A stretch of DNA of 6,430 nucleotides from Synechococcus sp. MED650 (GTDB lineage: Bacteria > Cyanobacteriota > Cyanobacteriia > PCC-6307 > Cyanobiaceae), in the NCBI GenBank assembly GCA_002691345.1, contig NZHI01000054.1, positions 6,483-12,912 on the forward strand, given 5' to 3'. The position numbers and the translations under genes were made by a program. The notes under the pieces are model-generated. The model saw only the letters and a program-made list of their open reading frames with translations, was not told the origin of the DNA and did not search any database. This document shows, in pieces, positions 1 through 5,333 of the stretch. Numbering within the stretch: the first letter of the stretch is position 1; every line of letters starts with the position of its first letter.

Positions 1-113
1 CTGGCTGGATCCTGCGCCAGCAGGGCATCAAGCACCGCATCACTCACCTGGTCACAGATCTTGTCAGGGTGTCCCTCAGTGACCGACTCGGAGGTGAAGA
101 CGTAACGACTCAT
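1..113 (-). CDS. metK: S-adenosylmethionine synthetase, N-terminal part (cut by window edge)
   Basis: MetK makes S-adenosylmethionine from ATP and methionine in the cytoplasm, supplying the methyl donor for methylation and chlorophyll synthesis. Only the first 37 residues are in the window; the rest lies beyond position 1. The visible part begins [18 protein letters not shown], the family's characteristic N-terminus. It contains the GHPDK motif (residues 14-18) that carries the catalytic His and the metal-binding Asp, followed by the family-like stretch [13 protein letters not shown]. The ATG at 111-113 gives the expected N-terminus. It is preceded by a weak AAGG ribosome-binding site within a 24-nt gap after the HAD gene on the same strand, so read-through from that gene is likely. 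The assignment is secure despite truncation. Confidence 0.96.
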   Translation of the reverse strand, partial: MSRYVFTSESVTEGHPDKICDQVSDAVLDALLAQDPA

Positions 114-137
114 ACCGATTGCCTTGTTGGGCGGACT

Positions 138-914
138 TTACGGGGTCGCCGCGATTCCTAGATCCTTCCAATCCGCCAGGAGGTGGTCTGCGCTTGGCAG
201 TTCCGGTTGGCGCGCCCATCCGCCGGTGTACCCAATCACGATGCCGACACCGGCAGCCCGCGCCATGGACAGATCTGTTTCAGCATCGCCGAGCAGAACA
301 CAGTGTTTGGGAGGAATGTTCAAAGATCTGCACAGCTCATGCACGGCATCCGGGTTGGGTTTGCGCGGCTGATCGTCAGCACTCCAGCAGCTGCTGAACA
401 AGGCTGAAAGGCCATGATCCTCCAGAAAAGATTCGATACCGGAGCGGGTGTCGTTGCTGATCACAGCCAATTGCATCCCTGCGCCTTTTAAGTGCTGCAA
501 CGTGCCTCTGGCATGGCTCAGCAGAGGACTGGAGGACGAGCGGTTGCTTGCTTTTGCTGCTTGATCGACCCGCTCGAAACAAGCTTCAGCCAGGTTCAGG
601 GCTTCCGGCCAGCTGCAACCCAGCAGGCAGAACACAGTTGCCGTTGAGATCAAGTTGTCCTGCCTGGCGGCCACAGCCAATGTGCCGCCGGGATCGAGCG
701 CATTCTTTTCAAGACCGAAGGCGCGGCTCAGCAACGTGCGCAGTTCAGGATGTGGGGATCGTCCGGTTGCGATCCAGAGATCCAGAGCCGTCGTCATTCG
801 GCATTCGGCAAGCTCCAGCAGGTGGGGCTCGCTATGGGAAAGGGTGCCGTCCTTGTCGAACAGCACCCCGTTGAAATTGCCGATGGGATGTCCCTTCAGC
901 AGCAGTTGGGCCAT
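138..914 (-). CDS. HAD-superfamily phosphatase (phosphoglycolate phosphatase-like)
   Basis: This 258-residue protein is a cytoplasmic haloacid-dehalogenase-fold hydrolase, probably a phosphatase. All four HAD motifs are visible: motif I DKDGT at residues 20-24 (nucleophile D20, acid/base D22), motif II with S153 in AVISNDT, motif III with K185 in RKPNP, and motif IV GDAETD at 209-214 (D210, D214). The insert between motifs I and II is helical and cap-like, as in the phosphoglycolate phosphatase/Gph branch. The substrate cannot be read from the sequence. The ATG at 912-914 lies 5 nt after the rpsA stop codon, so translational coupling to rpsA is likely, and metK follows 24 nt downstream. The placement may mean only shared expression. 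Confidence is high for the family and low for any specific substrate. Confidence 0.92.
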   Translation of the reverse strand: MAQLLLKGHPIGNFNGVLFDKDGTLSHSEPHLLELAECRMTTALDLWIATGRSPHPELRTLLSRAFGLEKNALDPGGTLAVAARQDNLISTATVFCLLGCSWPEALNLAEACFERVDQAAKASNRSSSSPLLSHARGTLQHLKGAGMQLAVISNDTRSGIESFLEDHGLSALFSSCWSADDQPRKPNPDAVHELCRSLNIPPKHCVLLGDAETDLSMARAAGVGIVIGYTGGWARQPELPSADHLLADWKDLGIAATP

Positions 915-919
915 CAGGC

Positions 920-2020
920 TCAGATCATCATGGAGCTGATCGGATCTTCGCCCTCTTCGGCCTGCTCCATCAGCATCTGCTTATAGCGAGCTGCCATTTC
1001 TTCGGCCTTCTCGAACACCTTCTGGGGGTCCGTGAGCATGTCGCCGGGTTCGGGCTCCAGAGCCTTCGTGGAGAGGGAGATCCGGCCACGTTCGGCATCG
1101 AGGTCGATGATCATCACCTTCATCTGATCATTCACGTTCAACACCGAGTGGGGGGTCTCGATGTGCTCGTGGCTGATCTCGGAAATGTGCAGCAGACCGC
1201 TAACACCACCGATGTCAATGAAGGCGCCGTAGGGCTTGATGCCGCGGACGGTGCCAACCACAACCTCGCCCACTTCCAGGCGATTCATCTTCCGCTCCAC
1301 CAAGGCGCGGCGGTGGCTGAGTACCAGACGGTTGCGCTCTTCGTCGACTTCGAGGAACTTCAGAGGCAGGAAGTCGGCGACCAGTTCTTCCTTCGGCTTG
1401 CGGGTGCTGATGTGGGAGCCGGGAATGAAGCCTCGCAGGCCCTCCACGCGCACCAGGGCACCACCACGGTTCGTGGCAAACACCTCCGAGTAGATGGTGG
1501 CATCTTCTTTCTGGAGCTGGCGAACCCGCTCCCATGCCCGCTGGTATTCGATCCGTCGGATCGACAAAGCCAGCTGACCATCTTCGTTCTCCTCACTCAT
1601 GATGAAGAACTCCCGGATTTCACCGGGCTGGAGTACGTCGGCTAGGCCTTCGACCCGGTTGATCGACACCTCTTGGAGAGGCATGAAGGCGGCCGTCTTG
1701 GCGCCGATATCGATCATGGCGCCCTTGGTTTCCAGGGCGAACACGGTGCCGTTGACGATGTCGCCAGGCTTGAAGTTGTAGTCGTATTTGCTTAAAAGAG
1801 CGGCGAATTCATCCAGCGTGAAGCCGGCATCATCAAGGCTGCGGCTGCTGGCACGGCTGGAAGGATCGTCCGCGGTGGGGACATCTTCGGGGATGCTCAG
1901 GTCTTCAGCTTCGAACGCCTGTTCTGCAGCGTTGTCTTCAACGGCTGCTTCAGGCGTTGCTGTCGCTGAGGTGGTGACGTCTTGATCCTGGATCTGTGCT
2001 TCTGTCGGAGTCGCAGACAT
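920..2020 (-). CDS. rpsA: 30S ribosomal protein S1, three-domain cyanobacterial type
   Basis: S1 binds mRNA on the small ribosomal subunit and helps initiate translation, especially of messages without a strong Shine-Dalgarno site. The 366-residue product has three S1 (OB-fold) repeats: about 84-155 (KPGDIVNGTVFALETKGAMI), about 173-238, and about 249-319, the last with the canonical GTVRGIKPYGAFIDIGGVSG core. Three repeats are normal for cyanobacteria, against six in E. coli. An acidic, Ala-rich, probably disordered leader occupies residues 1-65, and an acidic helical tail follows the last domain. I chose the ATG at 2018-2020; the frame stays open to a TTG near 2098, but that would add an atypical leader. 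No Shine-Dalgarno site precedes the ATG. nrdR lies 104 nt upstream on the same strand and a HAD gene follows 5 nt after the stop. Confidence 0.95.
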   Translation of the reverse strand: MSATPTEAQIQDQDVTTSATATPEAAVEDNAAEQAFEAEDLSIPEDVPTADDPSSRASSRSLDDAGFTLDEFAALLSKYDYNFKPGDIVNGTVFALETKGAMIDIGAKTAAFMPLQEVSINRVEGLADVLQPGEIREFFIMSEENEDGQLALSIRRIEYQRAWERVRQLQKEDATIYSEVFATNRGGALVRVEGLRGFIPGSHISTRKPKEELVADFLPLKFLEVDEERNRLVLSHRRALVERKMNRLEVGEVVVGTVRGIKPYGAFIDIGGVSGLLHISEISHEHIETPHSVLNVNDQMKVMIIDLDAERGRISLSTKALEPEPGDMLTDPQKVFEKAEEMAARYKQMLMEQAEEGEDPISSMMI

Positions 2021-2084
2021 GGAGGGCTGGCGGTCTGCCTCAGGTGGGCAGTTCGAAGGAACCAGCAGAACGCCCGCCGACGCT

Positions 2085-2109
2085 CTGTGGAGAATCAATG
2101 ACTCTACAG
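2085..2109. repeat. Imperfect inverted repeat upstream of rpsA
   Basis: The arms CTGTGGAG (2085-2092) and CTCTACAG (2102-2109) surround a 9-nt spacer and match at 7 of 8 positions. As plus-strand RNA the odd pair is a G-U wobble; as minus-strand RNA it is an A-C mismatch. The element lies in the 104-nt interval between the nrdR stop and the rpsA start, about 65 nt before the rpsA ATG. It could be a leader hairpin or a protein-binding site. No U-tract follows it, so it is not a standard terminator. Confidence 0.45.
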
Positions 2110-2124
2110 ATCAGCTGCGTTGTC

Positions 2125-2607
2125 TCAGCTGACCGAAACAAGGGGGTTGCGGGGTTTCTCCACATTCATGGTCGCCAGCGTGGAGACGAAATCATCAATG
2201 CCGCGGAACTGGCGATAAACCGAAGCGAAACGGATGTAAGCCACTTCGCTGAGTTGCTTCAGATCTCGGAGCACAAGCTCACCGATTTCGGCACTGGCCA
2301 CTTCTCTGGTGGAGCGTTGTTGGAGTTTTAACTCGAGTTCCTCGACCAGCTTCTCGAGCTTGGCGGCATCAACACCTGTTTTGTCGCAAGCTCGATTGAG
2401 GCCATGCAGCACTTTGCTGCGGCTGAAAACTTCGCGCTCTCCATGGCGCTTGATCACCGTGATGGGAACCGCTTCGACCCGTTCATAGGTGGTGAAACGG
2501 AATTCACAGTTGAGGCATTCTCTGCGGCGTCGCACACTCCTGCCGCCATCAGCCGCCCGTGATTCCAGAACTCGGCTGTCTGTGTTTTGGCAAGAGGGGC
2601 ACTGCAT
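2125..2607 (-). CDS. nrdR: Transcriptional repressor NrdR of ribonucleotide reductase genes
   Basis: NrdR is a zinc-finger and ATP-cone repressor that senses ATP/dATP and controls ribonucleotide reductase genes. The 160-residue product starts with [17 protein letters not shown] and has a zinc ribbon with C3, C6, C31 and C34, the basic stretch RSVRRRREC between the cysteine pairs, and [10 protein letters not shown] at 36-45. The ATP-cone spans about 49-139 and includes [15 protein letters not shown] and the conserved [12 protein letters not shown] (123-134). Length and architecture are typical. The ATG at 2605-2607 is preferred because it gives exactly the family N-terminus; the open frame upstream is not family-like and runs across psbT. 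A terminator separates it from psbT, so it probably has its own promoter. rpsA follows 104 nt downstream and may be co-transcribed. I saw no clear NrdR box in this interval. Confidence 0.96.
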   Translation of the reverse strand: MQCPSCQNTDSRVLESRAADGGRSVRRRRECLNCEFRFTTYERVEAVPITVIKRHGEREVFSRSKVLHGLNRACDKTGVDAAKLEKLVEELELKLQQRSTREVASAEIGELVLRDLKQLSEVAYIRFASVYRQFRGIDDFVSTLATMNVEKPRNPLVSVS

Positions 2608-2634
2608 CCCCGAAGGAATTAAAAAGTTGCTCCA

Positions 2635-2663
2635 ACTGTAGACATTGATTTGAGAGTTGAGAA
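2635..2663 (-). promoter_or_regulatory. Candidate sigma70-type promoter for nrdR
   Basis: Read on the minus strand, TTCTCA (2663-2658) matches 4 of 6 bases of the -35 consensus. TACAGT (2640-2635) matches 4 of 6 of the -10 consensus and the cyanobacterial TANNNT pattern. The spacing is the ideal 17 bp. It would start transcription about 20 nt before the nrdR ATG, downstream of the psbT terminator, where a promoter is needed. The matches are modest and could be chance. Confidence 0.3.
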
Positions 2664-2784
2664 GGGCCTGCACAACATCAGTCTCAGTTTCAGATTTCGG
2701 TGATCTCCTTCTGCAACGTGAGACTGGTGGATTGAGGATTTGGGCGCGAGACGGAACTGCGACAGCTCGGCGGTGGAAACCATG

Positions 2785-2810
2785 AAAAAACCCCGCCGGA
2801 GCGGGGTTTT
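2785..2810 (-). terminator. Rho-independent terminator of psbB-psbT
   Basis: The stem pairs AAAACCCCGC (2787-2796) with GCGGGGTTTT (2801-2810) around a 4-nt CGGA loop (2797-2800). On the minus strand the GC-rich part is followed by a run of six T residues. It begins 11 nt after the psbT stop. The A and T tracts flank the stem on both sides, so it could also work in the opposite direction. This is the strongest terminator in the window. Confidence 0.92.
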
Positions 2811-2821
2811 GAAGCATGTGA

Positions 2822-2917
2822 TTACTTGCCAATCTTCGGCGGATCGCGGAATGCAATCGCGAAGAACAAGGTCGCAATCGCCAGAGTGAGGATGAGGACG
2901 TAAGCGAAGCTTTCCAT
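2822..2917 (-). CDS. psbT: Photosystem II protein PsbT
   Basis: PsbT is a single-span thylakoid membrane subunit at the photosystem II dimer interface, close to D1 and CP47, and it helps stabilise the dimer and repair of the acceptor side. The 31-residue product reads [20 protein letters not shown] and then a short charged tail ending RDPPKIGK, which matches the family in sequence and length. One hydrophobic helix covers about residues 3-23. The ATG at 2915-2917 has a strong AAAGGAG site 7 nt upstream. It lies 20 nt after the psbB stop and is followed at once by a terminator, so it is the second gene of a psbB-psbT operon, an arrangement widely conserved in cyanobacteria and plastids. Confidence 0.97.
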   Translation of the reverse strand: MESFAYVLILTLAIATLFFAIAFRDPPKIGK

Positions 2918-2924
2918 CGAGGAA

Positions 2925-2931
2925 CTCCTTT
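2925..2931 (-). promoter_or_regulatory. Strong Shine-Dalgarno site of psbT
   Basis: AAAGGAG on the minus strand sits 7 nt before the psbT ATG in the 20-nt psbB-psbT gap. It stands out because psbB, psbM, rpsA and nrdR have weak or no such sites. This suggests psbT is initiated independently and efficiently from the shared message. Confidence 0.8.
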
Positions 2932-2937
2932 AAGAGA

Positions 2938-4497
2938 TCAGTTGAGGGGAGTGCCTGCGGGGGGGACGTATCCCTCGGGCAGACGACGGGTGGTCTTGTC
3001 GCCAAGCTTGGCAAAGAGACCGAACTCAACCTGATCACCAAGATCAGGATCGATGCCAGCGAACACATCGCGGTAGAGGGTGCGGGCACCGTGCCAGATG
3101 TGGCCGAAGAAGAAGAGCAGAGCGAAAGTGGCGTGGCCGAAGGTGAACCAACCCCGGGGGGAACTACGGAACACACCATCTGAGTTGTAGGTGTCGCGAT
3201 CGAAATCGAAGGCTTCACCCAGTTGAGCCTTGCGGGCAAGGCGCTTCACATCGCCAGGATCACTGAAGCGTTGTCCGTCAAGAGCTCCACCGAACACCTG
3301 AGCTGTAACGCCCTGTTGCTCGAAGGAATATTTCGCTTCAGCCCGACGGAACGGGATGTCGGCACGCACGATGCCTTGCTCGTCTTCCAGAACAACGGGG
3401 AAGTTCTCGAAGAAGTTCGGCAGACGACGAACTTGAAGTTCGCGTCCTTCACTGTCTGTGAAGACCACGTGGCCAAGCCAAGAGGTGGGAAGGCCATCGC
3501 CGTTCACCATGGGGCCGACGCGGAACAAACCACCCTTGGCAGGGCTGTTGCCCACGTAGTCGTAGAAGGCAAGCTTCTCGGGAATCGACTCAAAAGCTTC
3601 CTCGCGGGAAGCACCGTCATCCATGGATGTCTGGACGCGGCGGTTGATCTCAGTCTTGAAGTAGCTCTGATCCCACTGGTAGCGGGTCGGGCCGAAGAGC
3701 TCAACAGGAGTCGCTGCGGAGCCGTACCACATGGTTCCTGCAACGATGAACGCTGCAAAGAACACAGCTGCAATAGCACTCGCCAAAACCGTCTCGATGT
3801 TGCCCATGCGAAGGGCTTTGTAGAGGCGCTCCGGCGGACGGGTGGTGATGTGGAAAATGCCAGCGATGATGCCAACAATTCCGGCTGCGATGTGGTGGGC
3901 AACGATTCCACCGGGGTTGAAAGGATTGAATCCTTCAGGTCCCCAGGAGGGTTGAACCGCTTCAAGGTGCCCCGTTAAGCCGTAGGCATCTGAAACCCAC
4001 ATGCCTGGGCCAAACACTCCAGTGAGGTGGAAGGCTCCGAATCCGAAGCAGCCAAGGCCTGCCAGCAGAAGGTGGATGCCGAAGATCTTGGGAAGATCCA
4101 GCGCAGGTTCCCCGGTGCGGGGGTCCTGCCAGATCTCAAGATCCCAGTAGGTCCAGTGCCAGATGGCGGCCAGCATCAGCAGGCCTGAAAAAACGATGTG
4201 AGCGGCGGCAACACCCTCGAAACTCCAGAAACCGGGATCGACCCCTGTTTCACCGGTGATGCTCCATCCGCCCCAGCTGCCGGTCACGCCCAGTCGGGAC
4301 ATGAAAGGCATCACGAACATGCCCTGACGCCACATGGGGTTCAGGACAGGATCGGAGGGATCAAAAATGGCCAGCTCATAGAGAGCCATGGAGCCGGCCC
4401 AGCCGGCTACGAGGGCTGTATGCATGAGGTGCACAGCCAGAAGGCGGCCCGGGTCATTAATGACAACGGTGTGCACCCGATACCAGGGCAATCCCAT
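2938..4497 (-). CDS. psbB: Photosystem II CP47 chlorophyll-binding core antenna protein
   Basis: CP47 is a core antenna of photosystem II in the thylakoid membrane and passes excitation energy to the D1/D2 reaction centre. The product begins [20 protein letters not shown] and has six membrane helices (about 16-40, 95-115, 137-160, 196-220, 233-258, 450-470), with the large lumenal loop E between helices 5 and 6 (about 259-449). Every histidine position I recall as a chlorophyll ligand is present at canonical numbering: 9, 23, 26, 100, 114, 142, 157, 201, 202, 216, 455, 466 and 469. There is therefore no net indel up to helix 6. The length is 519 residues against about 507-510 in many cyanobacteria. 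The excess lies in a Pro/Gly-rich tail after GDKTTRR (residue 505). The ATG at 4495-4497 lacks a clear Shine-Dalgarno site. psbT follows after 20 nt. Confidence 0.99.
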   Translation of the reverse strand: MGLPWYRVHTVVINDPGRLLAVHLMHTALVAGWAGSMALYELAIFDPSDPVLNPMWRQGMFVMPFMSRLGVTGSWGGWSITGETGVDPGFWSFEGVAAAHIVFSGLLMLAAIWHWTYWDLEIWQDPRTGEPALDLPKIFGIHLLLAGLGCFGFGAFHLTGVFGPGMWVSDAYGLTGHLEAVQPSWGPEGFNPFNPGGIVAHHIAAGIVGIIAGIFHITTRPPERLYKALRMGNIETVLASAIAAVFFAAFIVAGTMWYGSAATPVELFGPTRYQWDQSYFKTEINRRVQTSMDDGASREEAFESIPEKLAFYDYVGNSPAKGGLFRVGPMVNGDGLPTSWLGHVVFTDSEGRELQVRRLPNFFENFPVVLEDEQGIVRADIPFRRAEAKYSFEQQGVTAQVFGGALDGQRFSDPGDVKRLARKAQLGEAFDFDRDTYNSDGVFRSSPRGWFTFGHATFALLFFFGHIWHGARTLYRDVFAGIDPDLGDQVEFGLFAKLGDKTTRRLPEGYVPPAGTPLN

Positions 4498-4628
4498 GGG
4501 TCAGGTTCGGGGGACAAGGCTGATCAATAGACAGCCAGACAAGCGCGATCGTAAGGGCTTCAGTCCGTCATATGAGCGAAAGGCGCTTGGGCCGCAACGT
4601 GCAGTGACATGAATTTGCCTCGCAGTTG

Positions 4629-4658
4629 TTCACAAAACGCAACGCTTCATTCCATGAT
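4629..4658 (+). promoter_or_regulatory. Candidate promoter for the ferredoxin gene
   Basis: TTCACA (4629-4634) matches 5 of 6 bases of the -35 consensus and CATGAT (4653-4658) matches 4 of 6 of the -10 consensus, with an 18-bp spacer. Transcription would begin near 4665, about 18 nt before the chosen ATG. It lies in the 185-bp divergent interval 4498-4682 shared with psbB. I found no psbB promoter there convincing enough to list. Confidence 0.3.
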
Positions 4659-4682
4659 GGGCTCTTCTTGGATGGTTCAGCC

Positions 4683-5159
4683 ATGCCGGTGATCCGCTTT
4701 GTCCGCGAGGGTCGGGATATTGAGTGTTATCCGGGGGAAAACCTTCGCGAAGTTGCTCGTCGTGAGGGAATTGAGCTCTACGGGCTGAAAGGGCAGCTTG
4801 GAAACTGCGGCGGATGCGGACAGTGCATCACCTGCTTTGTCTCAGTGGTGGATGACTCGGCGTCCGATGCTTTAACGGCAAGAACTCCTGTGGAAGACAA
4901 CAAGCTCCGTCGCCGCCCCGGCGATTGGCGTCTGGCTTGTCAGGCGCTGGTGGAAAAATCTCTTCTGGTTCTGACCCGCCCGCAGGTCAGGCTTGCCAAT
5001 GCTGAGGCCAGGCTTGCGGCGGCCCGGCAGGCACCATTGCCTGAGGGGCCTACGGCCTGGCCAACCCCCCCGCAAAGTGAAGACGCAGAGGAAGGAGCTG
5101 AAGAGGGTGACGTGGAAGCTTCTGATGCCCACCCTGCTACCGCCGATGACGAGGCCTGA
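4683..5159 (+). CDS. 2Fe-2S ferredoxin-like protein with acidic C-terminal tail, linked to photosystem II genes
   Basis: The 158-residue protein has an N-terminal beta-grasp ferredoxin domain (about 1-98) and probably carries electrons in the cytoplasm or at the thylakoid surface. The cluster region (40-51) reads GNCGGCGQCITC, with a distal cysteine C86 in RLACQAL. C42-x5-C48-x2-C51-x34-C86 resembles adrenodoxin-type spacing more than plant-type C-x4-C-x2-C; C45 is an extra cysteine. Residues about 100-118 form an Ala-rich helix. The tail from about 127 is rich in Glu, Asp and Ala and looks disordered. The ATG at 4683 is the first ATG in frame; only weak TTG starts lie upstream. The gene is divergent from psbB and co-oriented with psbM. 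I recall homologues beside psbB in other picocyanobacteria, but the partner is unknown. Confidence 0.88.
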   Translation: MPVIRFVREGRDIECYPGENLREVARREGIELYGLKGQLGNCGGCGQCITCFVSVVDDSASDALTARTPVEDNKLRRRPGDWRLACQALVEKSLLVLTRPQVRLANAEARLAAARQAPLPEGPTAWPTPPQSEDAEEGAEEGDVEASDAHPATADDEA

Positions 5160-5180
5160 GCAGATCGCTCACTGGGCCTC
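5151..5180 (+). terminator. Terminator-like hairpin overlapping the ferredoxin stop codon
   Basis: GAGGCCTGAGC (5151-5161) can pair with GCTCA (5167-5171) and GGCCTC (5175-5180). This gives an 11-bp stem with a 5-nt AGATC loop and a 3-nt CTG bulge on the 3' arm. The 5' arm includes the last two codons and the TGA of the ferredoxin gene. Only TTGT follows, so the U-tract is poor. It may terminate or attenuate read-through into psbM, or protect the 3' end of the message. Confidence 0.5.
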
Positions 5181-5218
5181 TTGTCGGTGATACCTTCGCC
5201 TGGATTCCCCTCCATGCC

Positions 5219-5323
5219 ATGGAAACCAACGATCTCGGATTCGTCGCCAGCCTGCTGTTCATCCTGGTTCCGGCAATCTTTCTGATCGTCCTTTACATCG
5301 GCACGCAGAACAACGAAGGCTGA
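5219..5323 (+). CDS. psbM: Photosystem II protein PsbM
   Basis: PsbM is a single-helix thylakoid subunit at the photosystem II dimer interface, where the two copies contact each other. The 34-residue product begins METNDLGFVASLLFILVPAI and ends GTQNNEG. It has one hydrophobic helix (about 5-27) and the conserved VPxxFLxxLYxGT pattern of the family, and its length is typical. The start is the ATG at 5219-5221; an overlapping ATG at 5214 is in another frame. No Shine-Dalgarno site is present. The gene lies 59 nt after the ferredoxin stop, partly occupied by a hairpin. It converges on the downstream stress-protein gene with 2 nt between stop codons. Confidence 0.97.
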   Translation: METNDLGFVASLLFILVPAIFLIVLYIGTQNNEG

Positions 5324-5333
5324 TTTCAGCCTT
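5316..5333. terminator. Perfect inverted repeat holding both convergent stop codons
   Basis: AAGGCTGA (5316-5323) and TCAGCCTT (5326-5333) are exact reverse complements separated by TT. The TGA at the end of the left arm is the psbM stop, and TCA at the start of the right arm is the complement of the stress-protein stop. Transcripts in both directions would form the same short hairpin, as in a compact bidirectional terminator. There is no proper U-tract, so termination is inferred. Confidence 0.5.

Noticed and set aside
1148..1645. 165-codon plus-strand open frame opposite rpsA
   Set aside because: It is antisense to the S1 repeats, has no recognisable family and no ribosome-binding site. 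It is explained by the GC-rich codon pattern of rpsA.
2021..2098. 26-codon upstream extension of rpsA from a TTG
   Set aside because: The extra residues are not S1-like, and the ATG at 2020 gives the expected acidic leader.
2608..2877. 90-codon upstream extension of nrdR
   Set aside because: It would need a TTG start inside psbT, run through the strong terminator and add a non-family leader. The ATG at 2607 gives the exact NrdR N-terminus.
3223..3978. 251-codon plus-strand open frame opposite psbB
   Set aside because: It lies wholly antisense to CP47, which is certain from its chlorophyll-ligand histidines. Its translation has no domain and looks like a codon-bias shadow.
4453..4464. Perfect 12-bp palindrome GTCATTAATGAC near the psbB start
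   Set aside because: It encodes the conserved CP47 residues V-I-N-D, so the palindrome can be explained by protein constraint and chance codon choice.
4626..4682. 19-codon upstream extension of the ferredoxin from a TTG
   Set aside because: The ferredoxin fold starts directly after the ATG at 4683 (PVIRFV). The extension also overlaps the best promoter candidate.
4498..4682. Possible psbB promoter elements on the minus strand
   Set aside because: Several -10-like hexamers occur, such as TACGAT, but none has a good -35 partner at 16-18 bp. I could not choose one.
5214..5216. Alternative ATG overlapping the psbM start
   Set aside because: It is out of frame with PsbM and gives a short peptide with no known family.
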